A DNA stretch of 64,000 bases from Desulfurivibrio alkaliphilus AHT 2 (GTDB lineage Bacteria; Desulfobacterota; Desulfobulbia; Desulfobulbales; Desulfurivibrionaceae). The notes under the pieces were generated by a model. That model was not told where the DNA came from. It was given only the letters and a program-made list of their open reading frames with translations, and ran no database searches. Of this stretch, positions 43,056 through 53,355 are shown in pieces. The stretch covers positions 1,116,001-1,180,000 of the forward strand of contig NC_014216.1 in assembly GCF_000092205.1 (NCBI RefSeq). The letters run 5' to 3'. Position numbers and translations under genes: made by a program. The first letter of the stretch is position 1. Every line of letters begins with the position of its first letter.

Positions 43056-45038
43056 TTATTCTTTGTTAAACAGCGGCGCTTGCGGATTTTTTTCCTCTTC
43101 GGCCTTGGCCGCCACCGCGTCGCTGACCTCCTCCACCCGGCGAATGGGGCGCGGCGACAGACGCTTGCCGATGGCCGCCGCCCCTTTGATCAGAAAGTCG
43201 TCGCAACGAAAGACTTCCCGGTTCCTGCGGGTCCGGGGAGAAGGCGAGAGGTGAGCGCGGATATTCACCCCCTCTCCGGTCTTGAGAAAAATAATTTCCG
43301 AGCGCCGCTGTTCCGCAAAGAGCCGATACTCTTTGTCCACAATGAACTTGGGGGTGACAAAGCGTTTCAGGTAGCACAGGTTCTGCTTGCCGTCGCGGTA
43401 GACCATGTTGAAGGTCTGCCGGTCGGCTACCCGACCCCACCAGAGCAGATCGTGGCCGATAAAAATCTTCTCCGGCACGTTGATCACCTTGTACCAACCG
43501 CTTTTGTCGATGAGCAGGATCTTGTCGTATTCCGAGCAGGCCAGGGAGTTGTCGGCCCCGGCCTTGACCTGGGTACCGAAAAAGCCGCTCTCCCGATCGT
43601 AGCCGATGGTGAGGTTGCTTAAAGCCACTTGGCTGGCCTGCACCCCGGCAAAGGTGGTCAATTCGGTACGGCGGGGGTAATCGCCGCCGTAACGGGCCAG
43701 CAGATCGTCCAGGAAACGGATGCAATAGCCGGTCATATCCCGCAGATTTTTTTCCACCTCTTTAATCTGCCGCAGGGTGGCCTTGATCTCTTTCTTTTTG
43801 CGCTCAATATCATAGCGGGAGATCCGCTTGATCTTGATCTCCAGCAGCTTTTCAATATCTTCCCGGCTCACCGGCCTTACCAGCTCGGCGGTATAGGGCT
43901 TTAAGGCTTCGTCAATGGTCTTGATCACCAGCTCGAAGCTGGGACATTCCTCGATCTGCTTGTACAACCGCTCTTCAATGAAGATCCGTTCCAGCTGATG
44001 GGCCTGCAGGCGCTCCTTGAGGCGAGCCAGCTCCAACTGCAGCTCTTTTTCCAGCAGATTGTACAGGCGGCTGGTATTCTCCCGCAGCACCTCGCTCACC
44101 GACAGGATCACCGGGTTCCGGTCGCGGATTACCGTAAAATTGGGGCTGATGGCCAGCTCGCAGTCGGTGAAGGCATAAAGCGCCTTGATGGTTTCCTCGG
44201 CCTTGAGCCCCCGGGCCAGCTTAATTTCGATCTCCACCTCTTCGGCGGTGTAATCGTTGATGGAAAGGATTTTGAACTTGCCCGCCCGGGCCGCCTTCTC
44301 AACACTTTCAATCAGCCCCTGGGTGTTGGTACCAAAGGGGATCTCCCGGATGATGATGGTCTTGTCGTCTTTCTCCTCGATCCGGGCCCGGCAGCGCAAC
44401 CGGCCGTTACCGTCGTCGTAAGCGGAGACATCCAGCAGCCCGCCCTGGTAAAAGTCGGGATAAACTGCAAACTCTTCCCCTTGCAGAATCTTTTTCTGGG
44501 CTTGCAGCAACTCGCAGAAATTGTGCGGCATGATCTTGGTGGCCATGCCCACGGCGATCCCTTCGGCGCCCTGGAGCAGCAGCAGCGGCAACTTGGCCGG
44601 CAGGCTCACCGGCTCTTTCATCCGGCCGTCGTAGGAATCGGTAAACTCGGTGAGTTCCCGGTTGAACATGGTTTCCCGGGCCAGCGGGGTCAGGCGGCAC
44701 TCGATATAACGGGCCGCCGAGGCAGAATCTCCGGTGTAAATATTACCAAAGTTGCCCTGCCGGTCGACCAGATAGCCCTTGTTGGCCAGGTTCACCAGGG
44801 CCGAGAAGATGGAGGCGTCGCCGTGGGGGTGCAGCTTCATGGTCTCGCCCACCACGTTGGCCACCTTGTGAAAACGGCCGTCATCGACGTTGTGCAGGGT
44901 CTGGAGAATCCGCCGCTGCACCGGTTTCAGCCCGTCGGCCAGGTCGGGAATGGCCCGCTCCCTGATCACATAGGAGGTGTAGTCGATAAAGTTTTCATCG
45001 AACAACTTATGTAAATTACCGTATTTAGCTGTTTCCAT
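43056..45038 (-). CDS. parC: DNA topoisomerase IV subunit A
   Basis: The 660-residue protein has the winged-helix and tower core: [35 protein letters not shown], and the catalytic Tyr in [15 protein letters not shown] long coiled-coil region and a reduced C-terminal domain follow; GyrA/ParC are usually 740-880 residues, so the DNA-wrapping pinwheel is shortened. No GyrA-box is evident, supporting decatenation over supercoiling. It lies 5 nt after parE on the same strand. Confidence 0.91.
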   Translation of the reverse strand: METAKYGNLHKLFDENFIDYTSYVIRERAIPDLADGLKPVQRRILQTLHNVDDGRFHKVANVVGETMKLHPHGDASIFSALVNLANKGYLVDRQGNFGNIYTGDSASAARYIECRLTPLARETMFNRELTEFTDSYDGRMKEPVSLPAKLPLLLLQGAEGIAVGMATKIMPHNFCELLQAQKKILQGEEFAVYPDFYQGGLLDVSAYDDGNGRLRCRARIEEKDDKTIIIREIPFGTNTQGLIESVEKAARAGKFKILSINDYTAEEVEIEIKLARGLKAEETIKALYAFTDCELAISPNFTVIRDRNPVILSVSEVLRENTSRLYNLLEKELQLELARLKERLQAHQLERIFIEERLYKQIEECPSFELVIKTIDEALKPYTAELVRPVSREDIEKLLEIKIKRISRYDIERKKKEIKATLRQIKEVEKNLRDMTGYCIRFLDDLLARYGGDYPRRTELTTFAGVQASQVALSNLTIGYDRESGFFGTQVKAGADNSLACSEYDKILLIDKSGWYKVINVPEKIFIGHDLLWWGRVADRQTFNMVYRDGKQNLCYLKRFVTPKFIVDKEYRLFAEQRRSEIIFLKTGEGVNIRAHLSPSPRTRRNREVFRCDDFLIKGAAAIGKRLSPRPIRRVEEVSDAVAAKAEEEKNPQAPLFNKE

Positions 45039-45043
45039 ACCGG

Positions 45044-46909
45044 TTACACCAGGTGCGCCATGATATACTCGCGGCGGTCGGGGGTGTTTTTACCCATGTA
45101 GAACTCCAGAATGCGGGGCACTTCGCTTAAGGTGTCGATATCCACCTGCTGCAGGCGCATATCCGGGCCGATGAACTGTTTGAACTCCTTCGGCGAAATC
45201 TCACCCAGGCCCTTGAAACGGGTTATCTCCACCGGCCGGCGCTTGCTGCCTCGGCCGGCCAGCTTTTTCTCCGCCTCGGTCCGTTCCTTGTCGGAATAAC
45301 AATAAATTGTCTCTTCCTTGTTGCGAACCCGAAAAATCGGGGTTTCCAGAATATAAACATGGCCCCGCTTGACCAGCGACTCGAAGTAGTGCAGAAAAAA
45401 AGTCAGAATCAGGTTACGGATGTGCAACCCGTCGACATCGGCGTCGGTGGCGATGATGATCTTGTCGAACCGCAGCCGGCCGATGGAGTCTTCAATATCC
45501 AGCGCCCGCATGATGCTGTACATTTCATCATTCTTGTACAGGGTGGCCAGGGGCTGGCCGTAAACGTTGTAGGGTTTGCCCTTGAGGGAGAAAACCGCCT
45601 GGGTCATGGGATCGCGGGCACTGACGATGGAACCGGAGGCGGACTGGCCCTCGGTTAAAAAGATCATATTCTCCCGACCGGAAGGCGAGGGCTTGCCCGG
45701 CGCCGGATGATACTTGCAGTCTTTTAGCTGGGGTATTTTCAGAGCCACCTTGCGGGCCTTGGCTTTGGCCTCCTTACGAACGTGCTGCAACTCTTTCCTC
45801 ACCCGGGCGCTCTGCTGGATCTTGTCGATGACCAGTTCCGCCAGCTCGGTGTTTTTATAGAGAAAGGCGCTGACCTCATCGCGCACCACGGCCACGATAC
45901 CCGCCCGGATATCGGTGTTGCCCAGCTTGTTCTTGGTCTGGGACTCGAAAATCGGCTCCCGTACCTTGACCGCCACCGCACCCACTACCCCTTCCCGCAC
46001 ATCCTCGCCGTCGAATTTCTTGCCGGCAAACTCGTTGATCCCTTTCAGCAAACCTTCACGGAAGGCGGAAAGATGGGTGCCGCCTTCGTTGGTGTAGGTG
46101 CCGTTGACAAAGGAAAAGTAGGTTTCCCCGTAGTTGTCGGTATGGGCAAAGGCAAACTCGATGGTCTTGTCGCGAAAGTGAATGGGCTCATAAAGCTGAG
46201 TGCCGCTGGTTTCCGCCTCCAGCAGATCCAGCAGCCCCTTTTCCGAATAAAAACTCTCCCCGTCGAAATCAAGGTGCAACCCGGCGTTAAGATAGGCATA
46301 ACGTTTGAGCCGCTTGCGGATAAATTCACGATTAAAGGTGTAATCGGGAAACATCGCCGGGTCGGGCTGAAACTCCACCAGGGTACCGTTTTTTTCCTTG
46401 CTCAGCCCTTTTTCTTCCTCCTGCAGCTCGCCGGCCACAAATACCGCCCGGGCGAATTCGCCGTCGCGGAACGAGGTGACCTCAAAACGCCGGGACAAGG
46501 CATTAACCGCCTTGGTACCCACCCCGTTCAGGCCCACCGAGAACTGGAAGGCATCGGTATTGTACTTGGCCCCGGTGTTGATCACCGAAACGCACTCCAC
46601 CAGCTTGCCCAACGGGATCCCCCGGCCGTAATCCCGCACCCGCACCGAGCCTTCTTCCCCCACCGCGATCTCAATGGTTTTACCGGCCCCCATGATAAAC
46701 TCATCCACCCCGTTGTCGATGACCTCCTTGAGCAGGATATAGATCCCGTCATCGGGGTGGCTGCCGTTACCCAGGCGGCCGATATACATCCCCGGTCGCA
46801 GGCGGATATGCTCCAGAGAACTCAGGGTTTTAATCTTACTTTCATCGTACACGGCGGCATCCAAGGTCATGGGCAACAGGCAAAAATCAGGTAAAAGTTT
46901 CAGGGACAT
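45044..46909 (-). CDS. parE: DNA topoisomerase IV subunit B
   Basis: The 621-residue protein has a GHKL ATPase domain (VIDNGVDEF, RDYGRGIPLG, VGLNGVGTKAVNALS), a transducer, and the TOPRIM domain with ILTEGQSASG-like FLTEGQSASGS and ATDADVDGLHIRNLI, ending in RFKGLGE. It joins ParC to form topoisomerase IV. The first ATG (46909) lacks a well-spaced ribosome-binding site; ATG at 46870 (MTLDAAVYDES) is an alternative. Confidence 0.93.
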   Translation of the reverse strand: MSLKLLPDFCLLPMTLDAAVYDESKIKTLSSLEHIRLRPGMYIGRLGNGSHPDDGIYILLKEVIDNGVDEFIMGAGKTIEIAVGEEGSVRVRDYGRGIPLGKLVECVSVINTGAKYNTDAFQFSVGLNGVGTKAVNALSRRFEVTSFRDGEFARAVFVAGELQEEEKGLSKEKNGTLVEFQPDPAMFPDYTFNREFIRKRLKRYAYLNAGLHLDFDGESFYSEKGLLDLLEAETSGTQLYEPIHFRDKTIEFAFAHTDNYGETYFSFVNGTYTNEGGTHLSAFREGLLKGINEFAGKKFDGEDVREGVVGAVAVKVREPIFESQTKNKLGNTDIRAGIVAVVRDEVSAFLYKNTELAELVIDKIQQSARVRKELQHVRKEAKAKARKVALKIPQLKDCKYHPAPGKPSPSGRENMIFLTEGQSASGSIVSARDPMTQAVFSLKGKPYNVYGQPLATLYKNDEMYSIMRALDIEDSIGRLRFDKIIIATDADVDGLHIRNLILTFFLHYFESLVKRGHVYILETPIFRVRNKEETIYCYSDKERTEAEKKLAGRGSKRRPVEITRFKGLGEISPKEFKQFIGPDMRLQQVDIDTLSEVPRILEFYMGKNTPDRREYIMAHLV

Positions 46910-46966
46910 GCCCTGATCAGGGAGGGGTTAAGGCCACCGGCGGCAATCGCCACCACCGATACCCGG

Positions 46967-46996
46967 TTGACTGTGTAAGCGAGTGCCTTGTATATC
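46967..46996 (+). promoter_or_regulatory. Possible promoter for the oligopeptidase gene
   Basis: TTGACT, 18 nt, TATATC, in the 335-nt gap between divergent parE and the M3 peptidase. It would give a long leader of about 240 nt. I see no gene in the gap. Confidence 0.35.
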
Positions 46997-47244
46997 TCGC
47001 CTGCTCTTTCCATGCAATCACATTTTGTCGTCTCACCTCTCCCGGAACAACGCTAAAGTCGCGTGTCGTCGAAGAGAAGCCTAAACCGGCAGCCCCCAGC
47101 CAATCTCAGGCCGGTTATCTATTTAACTTGACCGCCACCACTTTTTTTCCTATCCATTTCAATTTGTCGCCATAAACCGCACCAGACTGAACCGACCAAC
47201 GGCCTGGCACCGTGCACCAACCTTGAAACAAGGAGCAAAAACAG

Positions 47245-49017
47245 ATGAGCACCGAACTCAATGTCCAACTGGGCACCACCGATATCGTCTGGCAACTGGA
47301 AGACTTGTACCACAGCCCCGATGACCCCACTCTGGCCGCCGACCTTAGCGCCTGCGAGGAAGAGGCCGGCGCCATCCGGGCCGAATTTGCCGGCCGCCTG
47401 GCGGCCCTGGAACCAACTGCCCTGCTGCACCTGGTCCGCCGCCTGGAAACCCTGGAGGCTCGCCTGGGCCGGGCCGCCACTTACGCCTATCTGAATTTCG
47501 CCACCCAGACCAAAGATGCCGCCGCCGGCGCCCTGCTGCAGAAAATTCGCGAGGCCGGCAGTCGGGCCAGCAAAGAAACGGTCTTTTTTGAACTGGAATG
47601 GAGCCGGCTGGAGGCCGCCGTCGCCGAGCAGCTAATGGCCGCCCCGGAACTGGCGCCTTACCGCCACCATCTCGCCTCCCTGCGCCGTTACGCCCCGCAC
47701 CTGCTCAGCGACGCCGAAGAAACCCTGCTCATTGAACGGGCCCCGGCCGGGCGCAGCAGTTGGACCACTTTGTTTGACAAGGTGATGGGCCATTTGCAAT
47801 TCGGCGAGTCCGGCCGCAGCGAGGAAGAGGTGCTCAGCGATCTCTACCTGCCGGATCGAGACTTACGCCGCCAGGCCGCCGCCGAACTGACCGCCGGCCT
47901 GGGCAGCCAACTGCACGTGCTGACCCACTCCTTCAACACCCTGCTGGCCGACAAAATGATCGATGACCGCCAGCGGCGTTACCCCAACTGGCTAAGCTCC
48001 ATGAATCTGTACAATGAGCTTAACGACACCACGGTGGAAACCCTGATCACGGCGGTAACCGCCCGCTACGACATCCCCCAGCGCTACTACCGGCTCAAGC
48101 GCCAATTACTGGGGCTTGATGAACTGCTGGATTACGACCGTTACGCCCCCCTGCCCGACCTGCCCACCACCACCGTGAACTGGGAACAGTGCCGGAAGCT
48201 GGTCCTGGAGGCTTTCGCGGAATTCAGCCCGGACATGGCCGCCAACGCCGAACTCTTTTTCCAGCGCCGCTGGATCCACGCCCCCCTGCTGGAGGGCAAA
48301 AGAGGCGGCGCTTTTGCCCACCCCGCGGTGCCGGAAGTACACCCTTACATCATGGTCAACTACACCGGCAACCTGAGGGATATCTCCACCGTGGCTCACG
48401 AGTTGGGGCACGGGGTGCACCAGTACCTGGCCGCCGCCCAAGGCTATTACAACAGCTCCACCACTTTGGTGCTGGCGGAAACCGCCTCGGTCTTTGCCGA
48501 GCTGCTACTCTTTAAGCGCCAGCTGGCGCTGATCGAAAAACCGGAAGCCCGCCGGGCCTTTACCTGCCAGAAACTGGAATCGATCTTTGCCACCGTATTC
48601 CGGCAGATCGCCATGAACCGCTTTGAGGACCGGGTACACAACGCCCGCCGCCAGGAGGGCGAGCTAAGCAGTGAGCAAATCTCCGCCCAGTGGCGGGCCA
48701 GCCAGGAAGAGATGTTTGCCGACAGCGTGCGGCTGACCACCGATTACGATACCTGGTGGTCTTATATTCCCCATTTTCTCAGCACCCCCGGTTACGTTTA
48801 CTCCTACGCCTTCGGCGAACTGCTGGTTCTGGCCCTGTTTAAGCTCTACCAGCAGAACCCGGCAGACTTTGTCCCCAAATACCTGGAACTGCTTAAAAAC
48901 GGCGGCTCGGCCAGCCCTTACCAACTGGTCAAACCTTTCGGCGTCAACCTCGACGACCCCGCTTTCTGGGCCGGCGGCCTGCAGGTAATCGACGAGATGC
49001 TGCAGGAGGTGGAATAA
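47245..49017 (+). CDS. pepF: M3 family oligoendopeptidase F-like
   Basis: The 590-residue zinc metallopeptidase cuts oligopeptides in the cytoplasm. The catalytic HExxH appears as AHELGHGVHQY, with a downstream metal Glu in LVLAETASVFAE. The N-terminal helical part (ALEPTALLHLVRRLETLEARLGR) is as in PepF/MecC-type M3B enzymes. AAGGAGCAAAAAC precedes the ATG. It is monocistronic or reads into the small coiled-coil gene 84 nt later. Confidence 0.93.
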   Translation: MSTELNVQLGTTDIVWQLEDLYHSPDDPTLAADLSACEEEAGAIRAEFAGRLAALEPTALLHLVRRLETLEARLGRAATYAYLNFATQTKDAAAGALLQKIREAGSRASKETVFFELEWSRLEAAVAEQLMAAPELAPYRHHLASLRRYAPHLLSDAEETLLIERAPAGRSSWTTLFDKVMGHLQFGESGRSEEEVLSDLYLPDRDLRRQAAAELTAGLGSQLHVLTHSFNTLLADKMIDDRQRRYPNWLSSMNLYNELNDTTVETLITAVTARYDIPQRYYRLKRQLLGLDELLDYDRYAPLPDLPTTTVNWEQCRKLVLEAFAEFSPDMAANAELFFQRRWIHAPLLEGKRGGAFAHPAVPEVHPYIMVNYTGNLRDISTVAHELGHGVHQYLAAAQGYYNSSTTLVLAETASVFAELLLFKRQLALIEKPEARRAFTCQKLESIFATVFRQIAMNRFEDRVHNARRQEGELSSEQISAQWRASQEEMFADSVRLTTDYDTWWSYIPHFLSTPGYVYSYAFGELLVLALFKLYQQNPADFVPKYLELLKNGGSASPYQLVKPFGVNLDDPAFWAGGLQVIDEMLQEVE

Positions 49018-49101
49018 GCGTAACCGAAAAACTTGCCAAAGCGCGGTCGGTTATGATATGAAAAATTACCACCATCCATCAAGTTGCACATGGAGACCTT
49101 C

Positions 49102-49428
49102 ATGGCCCTGGAAATCGGCGCCCATACCCCTGCCGCCCCACCGCAGGTCGGACAAGCCCTGGTGCCTCGGCAGGCTCCGGCCGGCGACGACGACACCCTG
49201 CAATCGGGTCGCCGGGTACGCCAGGCCGAAAGCCGGCGCCAGGAAGCCGAACAGGATGTGCGCCGCTCCCACCGCCAGAAGCAGCAGGCCGTCGAGCGCC
49301 TGCGCCAGGCCCGGGCCGAAGAACAGCAGGCCGCCCGCCGCCTCCGCGAAGCCCAATCCGAACACATGAGCGCAGTCAGCGCCGGCCAGAGCCGGATGAG
49401 CGGCTCGGTGATCAACATCCTGGTTTAA
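49102..49428 (+). CDS. Small coiled-coil protein of unknown function
   Basis: A 108-residue protein with a Pro/Ala-rich start, then a nearly uninterrupted charged helix (about 40-90, rich in Arg, Gln, Glu, Ala) and a conserved-looking hydrophobic tail GSVINILV. I recognise no family. The ATG at 49102 has GGAGA six bases upstream; ATG at 49090 would add four residues. Codon use is like the host. It sits between pepF and the rpsB operon. Confidence 0.65.
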   Translation: MALEIGAHTPAAPPQVGQALVPRQAPAGDDDTLQSGRRVRQAESRRQEAEQDVRRSHRQKQQAVERLRQARAEEQQAARRLREAQSEHMSAVSAGQSRMSGSVINILV

Positions 49429-49509
49429 CGAAAGCATTTTTTAACCAGAACGATGTCTTTAAATTCACGGCCAGCCTGGAGGGCGTGCCGCGATTTCTCT
49501 TATTCCCGC

Positions 49510-49538
49510 TTGCAAAACCTTCCGTCTTGCTGTAGAGT
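49510..49538 (+). promoter_or_regulatory. Likely promoter of the rpsB operon
   Basis: TTGCAA, 17 nt, TAGAGT, followed by GC-rich DNA, giving a leader of about 140 nt before rpsB. S2 genes often carry an autoregulatory leader; I could not recognise one with confidence. Confidence 0.5.
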
Positions 49539-49686
49539 CCGCGGGTTTCACAACTACGCACATCCCTGTCGGACCCGGCCGTTTCAGCCGGTGCCGCCGA
49601 ATGCCCCGCTGGTGCCCGGAACCACAACAAACCGGGTGGGGAGCAAGGGATGGAGGATCAACCAAAATCAGTTGCAAGGAGAAACC

Positions 49687-50454
49687 ATGTCCCACGTAAA
49701 CATGAAGGAAATGCTTGAAGCCGGCCTCCACTTCGGCCACCAGACCCGCCGCTGGAATCCCAAGATGAAACCTTACATCTTCGGCGCCAGAAACGGCATC
49801 TACATCATCAACCTGGACAAAACCCTCCCCCTGTTCAATAAAGCCTGCGATGCCGCCCGCGATATCGCCGCCAAGGGCGGCAACATCCTGTTTGTCGGCA
49901 CCAAGCGCCAGGCCCAGGAGATCATCCGGGAAGAGGCGACCCGTTGCGGCATGTTTTATGTCGATCACCGCTGGCTGGGCGGCATGCTCACCAACCACCA
50001 GACCATTAAAAAGAGCGTGGATCGCCTGAAAGCTTACACCAGCATGCAGGAAGACGGCAGCATCAACCGCTACAAGAAAAAAGAGATCCTGATGATCCAG
50101 AAGGAGACCATCAAGCTGGAGCGCAACCTGGGCGGCATCAAGGAAATGAAAACCCTGCCGGCGGCCATTTTCGTCGTTGACCCCAAGCGTGAGAGCATTG
50201 CCGTAACCGAAGCCAACCGCCTGGGCATCCCGGTGTTCGCCATCGCCGACACCAACTGCGACCCCGAGGGCATCAACCACCTGATCCCCGGCAACGACGA
50301 CGCCATCAAGTCCATTCGCCTGGTCAGCGCCAAACTGGCCGATGCCATTTTAGACGGCAAGGAAAGTCATACGGCAGCCCAGCAGGCCGCCGCCGACAAA
50401 CAGGAAGCCGAAGTTGAAGCCGCCTCTAAAGAGGCGACCCCGGCGGCAGCCTGA
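49687..50454 (+). CDS. rpsB: 30S ribosomal protein S2
   Basis: The 255-residue protein starts [20 protein letters not shown] and has [20 protein letters not shown] and the second signature [27 protein letters not shown] short Ala/Glu-rich tail is normal. AAGGAGAAACC precedes ATG; longer in-frame starts upstream lack this. It is first of the conserved rpsB-tsf-pyrH-frr cluster. Confidence 0.98.
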   Translation: MSHVNMKEMLEAGLHFGHQTRRWNPKMKPYIFGARNGIYIINLDKTLPLFNKACDAARDIAAKGGNILFVGTKRQAQEIIREEATRCGMFYVDHRWLGGMLTNHQTIKKSVDRLKAYTSMQEDGSINRYKKKEILMIQKETIKLERNLGGIKEMKTLPAAIFVVDPKRESIAVTEANRLGIPVFAIADTNCDPEGINHLIPGNDDAIKSIRLVSAKLADAILDGKESHTAAQQAAADKQEAEVEAASKEATPAAA

Positions 50455-50477
50455 TTGCCCTTTTGCCTGCCCTGAAA

Positions 50478-50521
50478 GGCAAAGGACGGTTTTGGGTCAA
50501 CCAGCCAAACCGTCCTTTGCC
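50478..50521 (+). terminator. Perfect hairpin between rpsB and tsf (attenuator-like)
   Basis: A 15-bp perfect stem (GGCAAAGGACGGTTT with AAACCGTCCTTTGCC) and 14-nt loop in the 193-nt gap. There is no T tract, so partial termination or RNA processing between S2 and EF-Ts is more likely than a full stop. Confidence 0.6.
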
Positions 50522-50647
50522 CGGGTGGGTCTCTGCCGAAGCCACCTGCCTGCTCCGGGCTTTGTGGCTCGTTTTTTTGCCTCACGCAACAACTGAAACC
50601 AAAAACAATATCCTAACTATTTGCCAATCAGATAAAAGGTGACACCC

Positions 50648-51241
50648 GTGCAGATTACTTCCCAGATGGTCAAGGAACTCCGCGATAAAACCAATGCGGG
50701 GATGATGGATTGCAAAAAGGCCCTTAACGAAACCGGCGGCGACATGGAAAAAGCCGTCGACTTCCTGCGTCAAAAAGGCCTGGCAGTGGCCCAAAAACGA
50801 GCCGATCGGGCAACCAGTGAAGGGGTAATCGAGACCTACATCCACGCCGGCGGCAAGCTCGGGGTGATGGTGGAAGTGGGCTGCGAAACCGATTTCGTGG
50901 CTAAAAACAGCGACTTCCAGGATTTTGCTAAAAATGTTGCCATGCATATCGCCGCCGCCAGCCCCATTGCCATCCGCCGCGAAGAAGTCCCCGCCGATGC
51001 CCTGGAGCGGGAGCGTAATATCTACAAGCAGCAGGCTCTGGACTCCGGCAAACCGGAAAATATCGTAGAAAAGATCATCGACGGCAAGATCGACAAGTAC
51101 TACGGCGAGGTTTGCCTGATGGAACAAAAATACGTTAAAAACCCGGATCTTTCCATTCAGGATCTGCTCAATGAGTTGATCGCCACCCTGGGCGAGAACA
51201 TCTCCATCAAACGTTTTGCCCGTTTTCAGGTCGGCGCTTAA
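50648..51241 (+). CDS. tsf: Elongation factor Ts
   Basis: The 197-residue guanine-nucleotide exchange factor for EF-Tu has the N-terminal domain VKELRDKTNAGMMDCKKALNE and the core GVMVEVGCETDFVAKN with the TDF motif. It is the short form (one core subdomain reduced), as in many deltaproteobacteria; E. coli has 283 residues. I choose the GTG at 50648 with AAAGGTGA 6 nt upstream; a GTG at 50639 overlaps that site. Confidence 0.96.
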   Translation: MQITSQMVKELRDKTNAGMMDCKKALNETGGDMEKAVDFLRQKGLAVAQKRADRATSEGVIETYIHAGGKLGVMVEVGCETDFVAKNSDFQDFAKNVAMHIAAASPIAIRREEVPADALERERNIYKQQALDSGKPENIVEKIIDGKIDKYYGEVCLMEQKYVKNPDLSIQDLLNELIATLGENISIKRFARFQVGA

Positions 51242-51255
51242 GTATCGGTTGCCAA

Positions 51256-52011
51256 ATGAACGAACCAACCACCGCCCATAACCGCCAACCGACCGGCGAA
51301 GGCAGCCAGGGTTGCCGCCGGGTGCTGCTCAAACTCAGTGGCGAAGCCCTGATGGGAGATCAGTCTCACGGTATCAAGCCGGAAGTCCTCGATTACCTGG
51401 CCGGGGAAATTCGGGCCGTAACCGCGGCCGGGGTGGAAACCGGCCTGGTGGTCGGGGCCGGCAACATCTTTCGCGGCATGGCCGGCTCCGCCTCCGGCAT
51501 GGACCGGAGCACCGCCGACAACATGGGCATGCTGGCCACGGTGATCAACGCCCTGGCCCTGCACGATGCCCTGGAGCGCCACGGGGTGGCGGCCCGGGTT
51601 CTTTCCGCCCTGGCCATGCCCACGGTTTGTGAGCCCTTTTCCCGCCAGAAGGCCTTTCACCATCTCGCCAAAGGACGGGTGGTGATTTTTGCCGCCGGTA
51701 CCGGCAACCCTTATTTCACCACCGACACCGCCGCCATGCTCCGGGCGCTGGAGATCAGGGCCGACCTGGTCTGCAAAGCCACCAGGGTGGACGGCGTATA
51801 CGACCAAGATCCCCTGCGCAACCCCAACGCCGTCCGCTTCGACCACTTAAGCTTTCAGGAAGTATTGAGCCGCCAGTTGAAGGTCATGGACTCGGCAGCG
51901 ATTTCCCTGGCCATGGATAACGCCATGCCGATCATGGTCTTCGACATGATGGTGGCCGGCAACATGCGCCAGGCGGTGAGCGGCAAACAGGTGGGAACCC
52001 TGATCTCGTAA
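51256..52011 (+). CDS. pyrH: Uridylate kinase
   Basis: The 251-residue amino-acid-kinase-fold enzyme phosphorylates UMP to UDP. It has RVLLKLSGEALMGD, VVGAGNIFRGM, the DNMGMLATVINALAL helix, GTGNPYFTTDTAAMLRA and KATRVDGVYDQDP. About 20 extra N-terminal residues precede the core. It is 14 nt after tsf. Confidence 0.97.
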   Translation: MNEPTTAHNRQPTGEGSQGCRRVLLKLSGEALMGDQSHGIKPEVLDYLAGEIRAVTAAGVETGLVVGAGNIFRGMAGSASGMDRSTADNMGMLATVINALALHDALERHGVAARVLSALAMPTVCEPFSRQKAFHHLAKGRVVIFAAGTGNPYFTTDTAAMLRALEIRADLVCKATRVDGVYDQDPLRNPNAVRFDHLSFQEVLSRQLKVMDSAAISLAMDNAMPIMVFDMMVAGNMRQAVSGKQVGTLIS

Positions 52012-52056
52012 TCGCCACAACAAATACCGAACCACCAATACCACGGGGGTGACGCC

Positions 52057-52611
52057 ATGGATGAAGTAATTCTGGAAATGTCCGACAAAATGGAGAAAAG
52101 CATTGAAGCCTACCGCCGGGAGTTGTCCAGAATCCGCACCGGCCGGGCTTCCCTGAGCCTGCTGGATGGGGTGAAGGTCGAAGCCTACGGCTCCAGCATG
52201 CCTTTGAACCAGGTTGCCACCCTGACCATTCCCGAAAGTCGGATGATCGTGATCCAACCCTGGGACGCCCAGCAGGTAAGCGCCATCGAAAAGGCCATTC
52301 ACGCCTCCGACATCGGCCTGACCCCCAACAGCGACGGCAAGGTGATCCGCCTGATGATCCCCCAGCTCACCGAAGAGCGCCGCAAAGAGATGGTCAAGCA
52401 GGTCAAGAAGATCAGCGAGGAGTACCGGGTGGCCGTCCGCAACTCCCGCCGGGAGGCCATTGATACCCTGAAAAAACTGAAAAACGACAAGCAACTGCCC
52501 GAGGATGATTTTTTCCGCCTCCAGGACGAAGCCCAGCAGGAAACTGATCGTTTTATCAAACAGATCGACAGTATCATGGCAGAGAAAGAAAAAGAGATGA
52601 TGGAAGTCTGA
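52057..52611 (+). CDS. frr: Ribosome recycling factor
   Basis: The 184-residue protein splits post-termination ribosomes with EF-G. It has the three-helix-bundle sequence with the RIRTGRASLSLLDGVKVEAYG segment and LNQVATLTIPESRMIVIQPWD and a C-terminal VRNSRREAIDTLKKLKND. Its stop overlaps the uppS start (TGATG). Confidence 0.98.
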   Translation: MDEVILEMSDKMEKSIEAYRRELSRIRTGRASLSLLDGVKVEAYGSSMPLNQVATLTIPESRMIVIQPWDAQQVSAIEKAIHASDIGLTPNSDGKVIRLMIPQLTEERRKEMVKQVKKISEEYRVAVRNSRREAIDTLKKLKNDKQLPEDDFFRLQDEAQQETDRFIKQIDSIMAEKEKEMMEV

Positions 52612-53345
52612 TGACGCATGACCCGGCCAATCTGCCCCGCCATGTCGCCATTATCATGGACGGTAACGGCCGCTGGGCCCACCAGCAGGGCAAACCCCGG
52701 ATCATGGGGCACCAGGCCGGGGTTCGCTCGGTGCAGGCGGTGGTGCGGTGCGCCGGCGAGCTGAACCTTGAAGCCCTGACCCTTTACGCCTTTTCCACTG
52801 AAAACTGGCAACGCCCCGGCCCTGAAGTGGAAGGCCTGATGGGGTTGCTCAAAACCTACCTGGAAAGCCAGCTCGAGCAGATGGTGCAAAACCGGGTTCG
52901 CCTGCGGACCTGCGGCCACATCGACCGCCTGCCCACCAAGGTACGAAGGATTCTGGAAAACACCATCCGGGAAACCGCCGACAACGACGGCCTGATCCTC
53001 AACCTGGCCTTGAGCTACGGCGGCCGCGATGAACTGATCCGGGCCGCCCGGAAATTGGCCGCCCGGGTCGCCGACGGCGAACTAACCCCGGCCCAGATCA
53101 ACGAACAAACCCTGGCCGCGGAGCTGGACACCGCCGAGCTGCCCGATCCCGACCTGCTGATCCGTACCGGCGGCGAACGCCGCCTGAGCAATTTTCTACT
53201 CTGGCAACTTTCCTACAGCGAACTGTACTTTACCAGAACCCTCTGGCCGGATTTCGGGCGGGAACAGTTCCTGGCCGCCCTCACCGACTACCAGCAGCGA
53301 CAGCGCCGGTTCGGCCGCCTGAACGACCAGCCGGTGGAAAGCTGA
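52611..53345 (+). CDS. uppS: Undecaprenyl diphosphate synthase (isoprenyl transferase)
   Basis: The 244-residue cis-prenyltransferase makes the C55 lipid carrier for peptidoglycan and O-antigen. It has IIMDGNGRWAHQQGKPRIMGH (catalytic Asp), YAFSTENWQRP and the C-terminal DLLIRTGGERRLSNFLLWQLSYSEL split across the last 80 residues. One-base overlap with frr couples their translation. Confidence 0.97.
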   Translation: MTHDPANLPRHVAIIMDGNGRWAHQQGKPRIMGHQAGVRSVQAVVRCAGELNLEALTLYAFSTENWQRPGPEVEGLMGLLKTYLESQLEQMVQNRVRLRTCGHIDRLPTKVRRILENTIRETADNDGLILNLALSYGGRDELIRAARKLAARVADGELTPAQINEQTLAAELDTAELPDPDLLIRTGGERRLSNFLLWQLSYSELYFTRTLWPDFGREQFLAALTDYQQRQRRFGRLNDQPVES

Positions 53346-53355
53346 ACGGCAAGCC

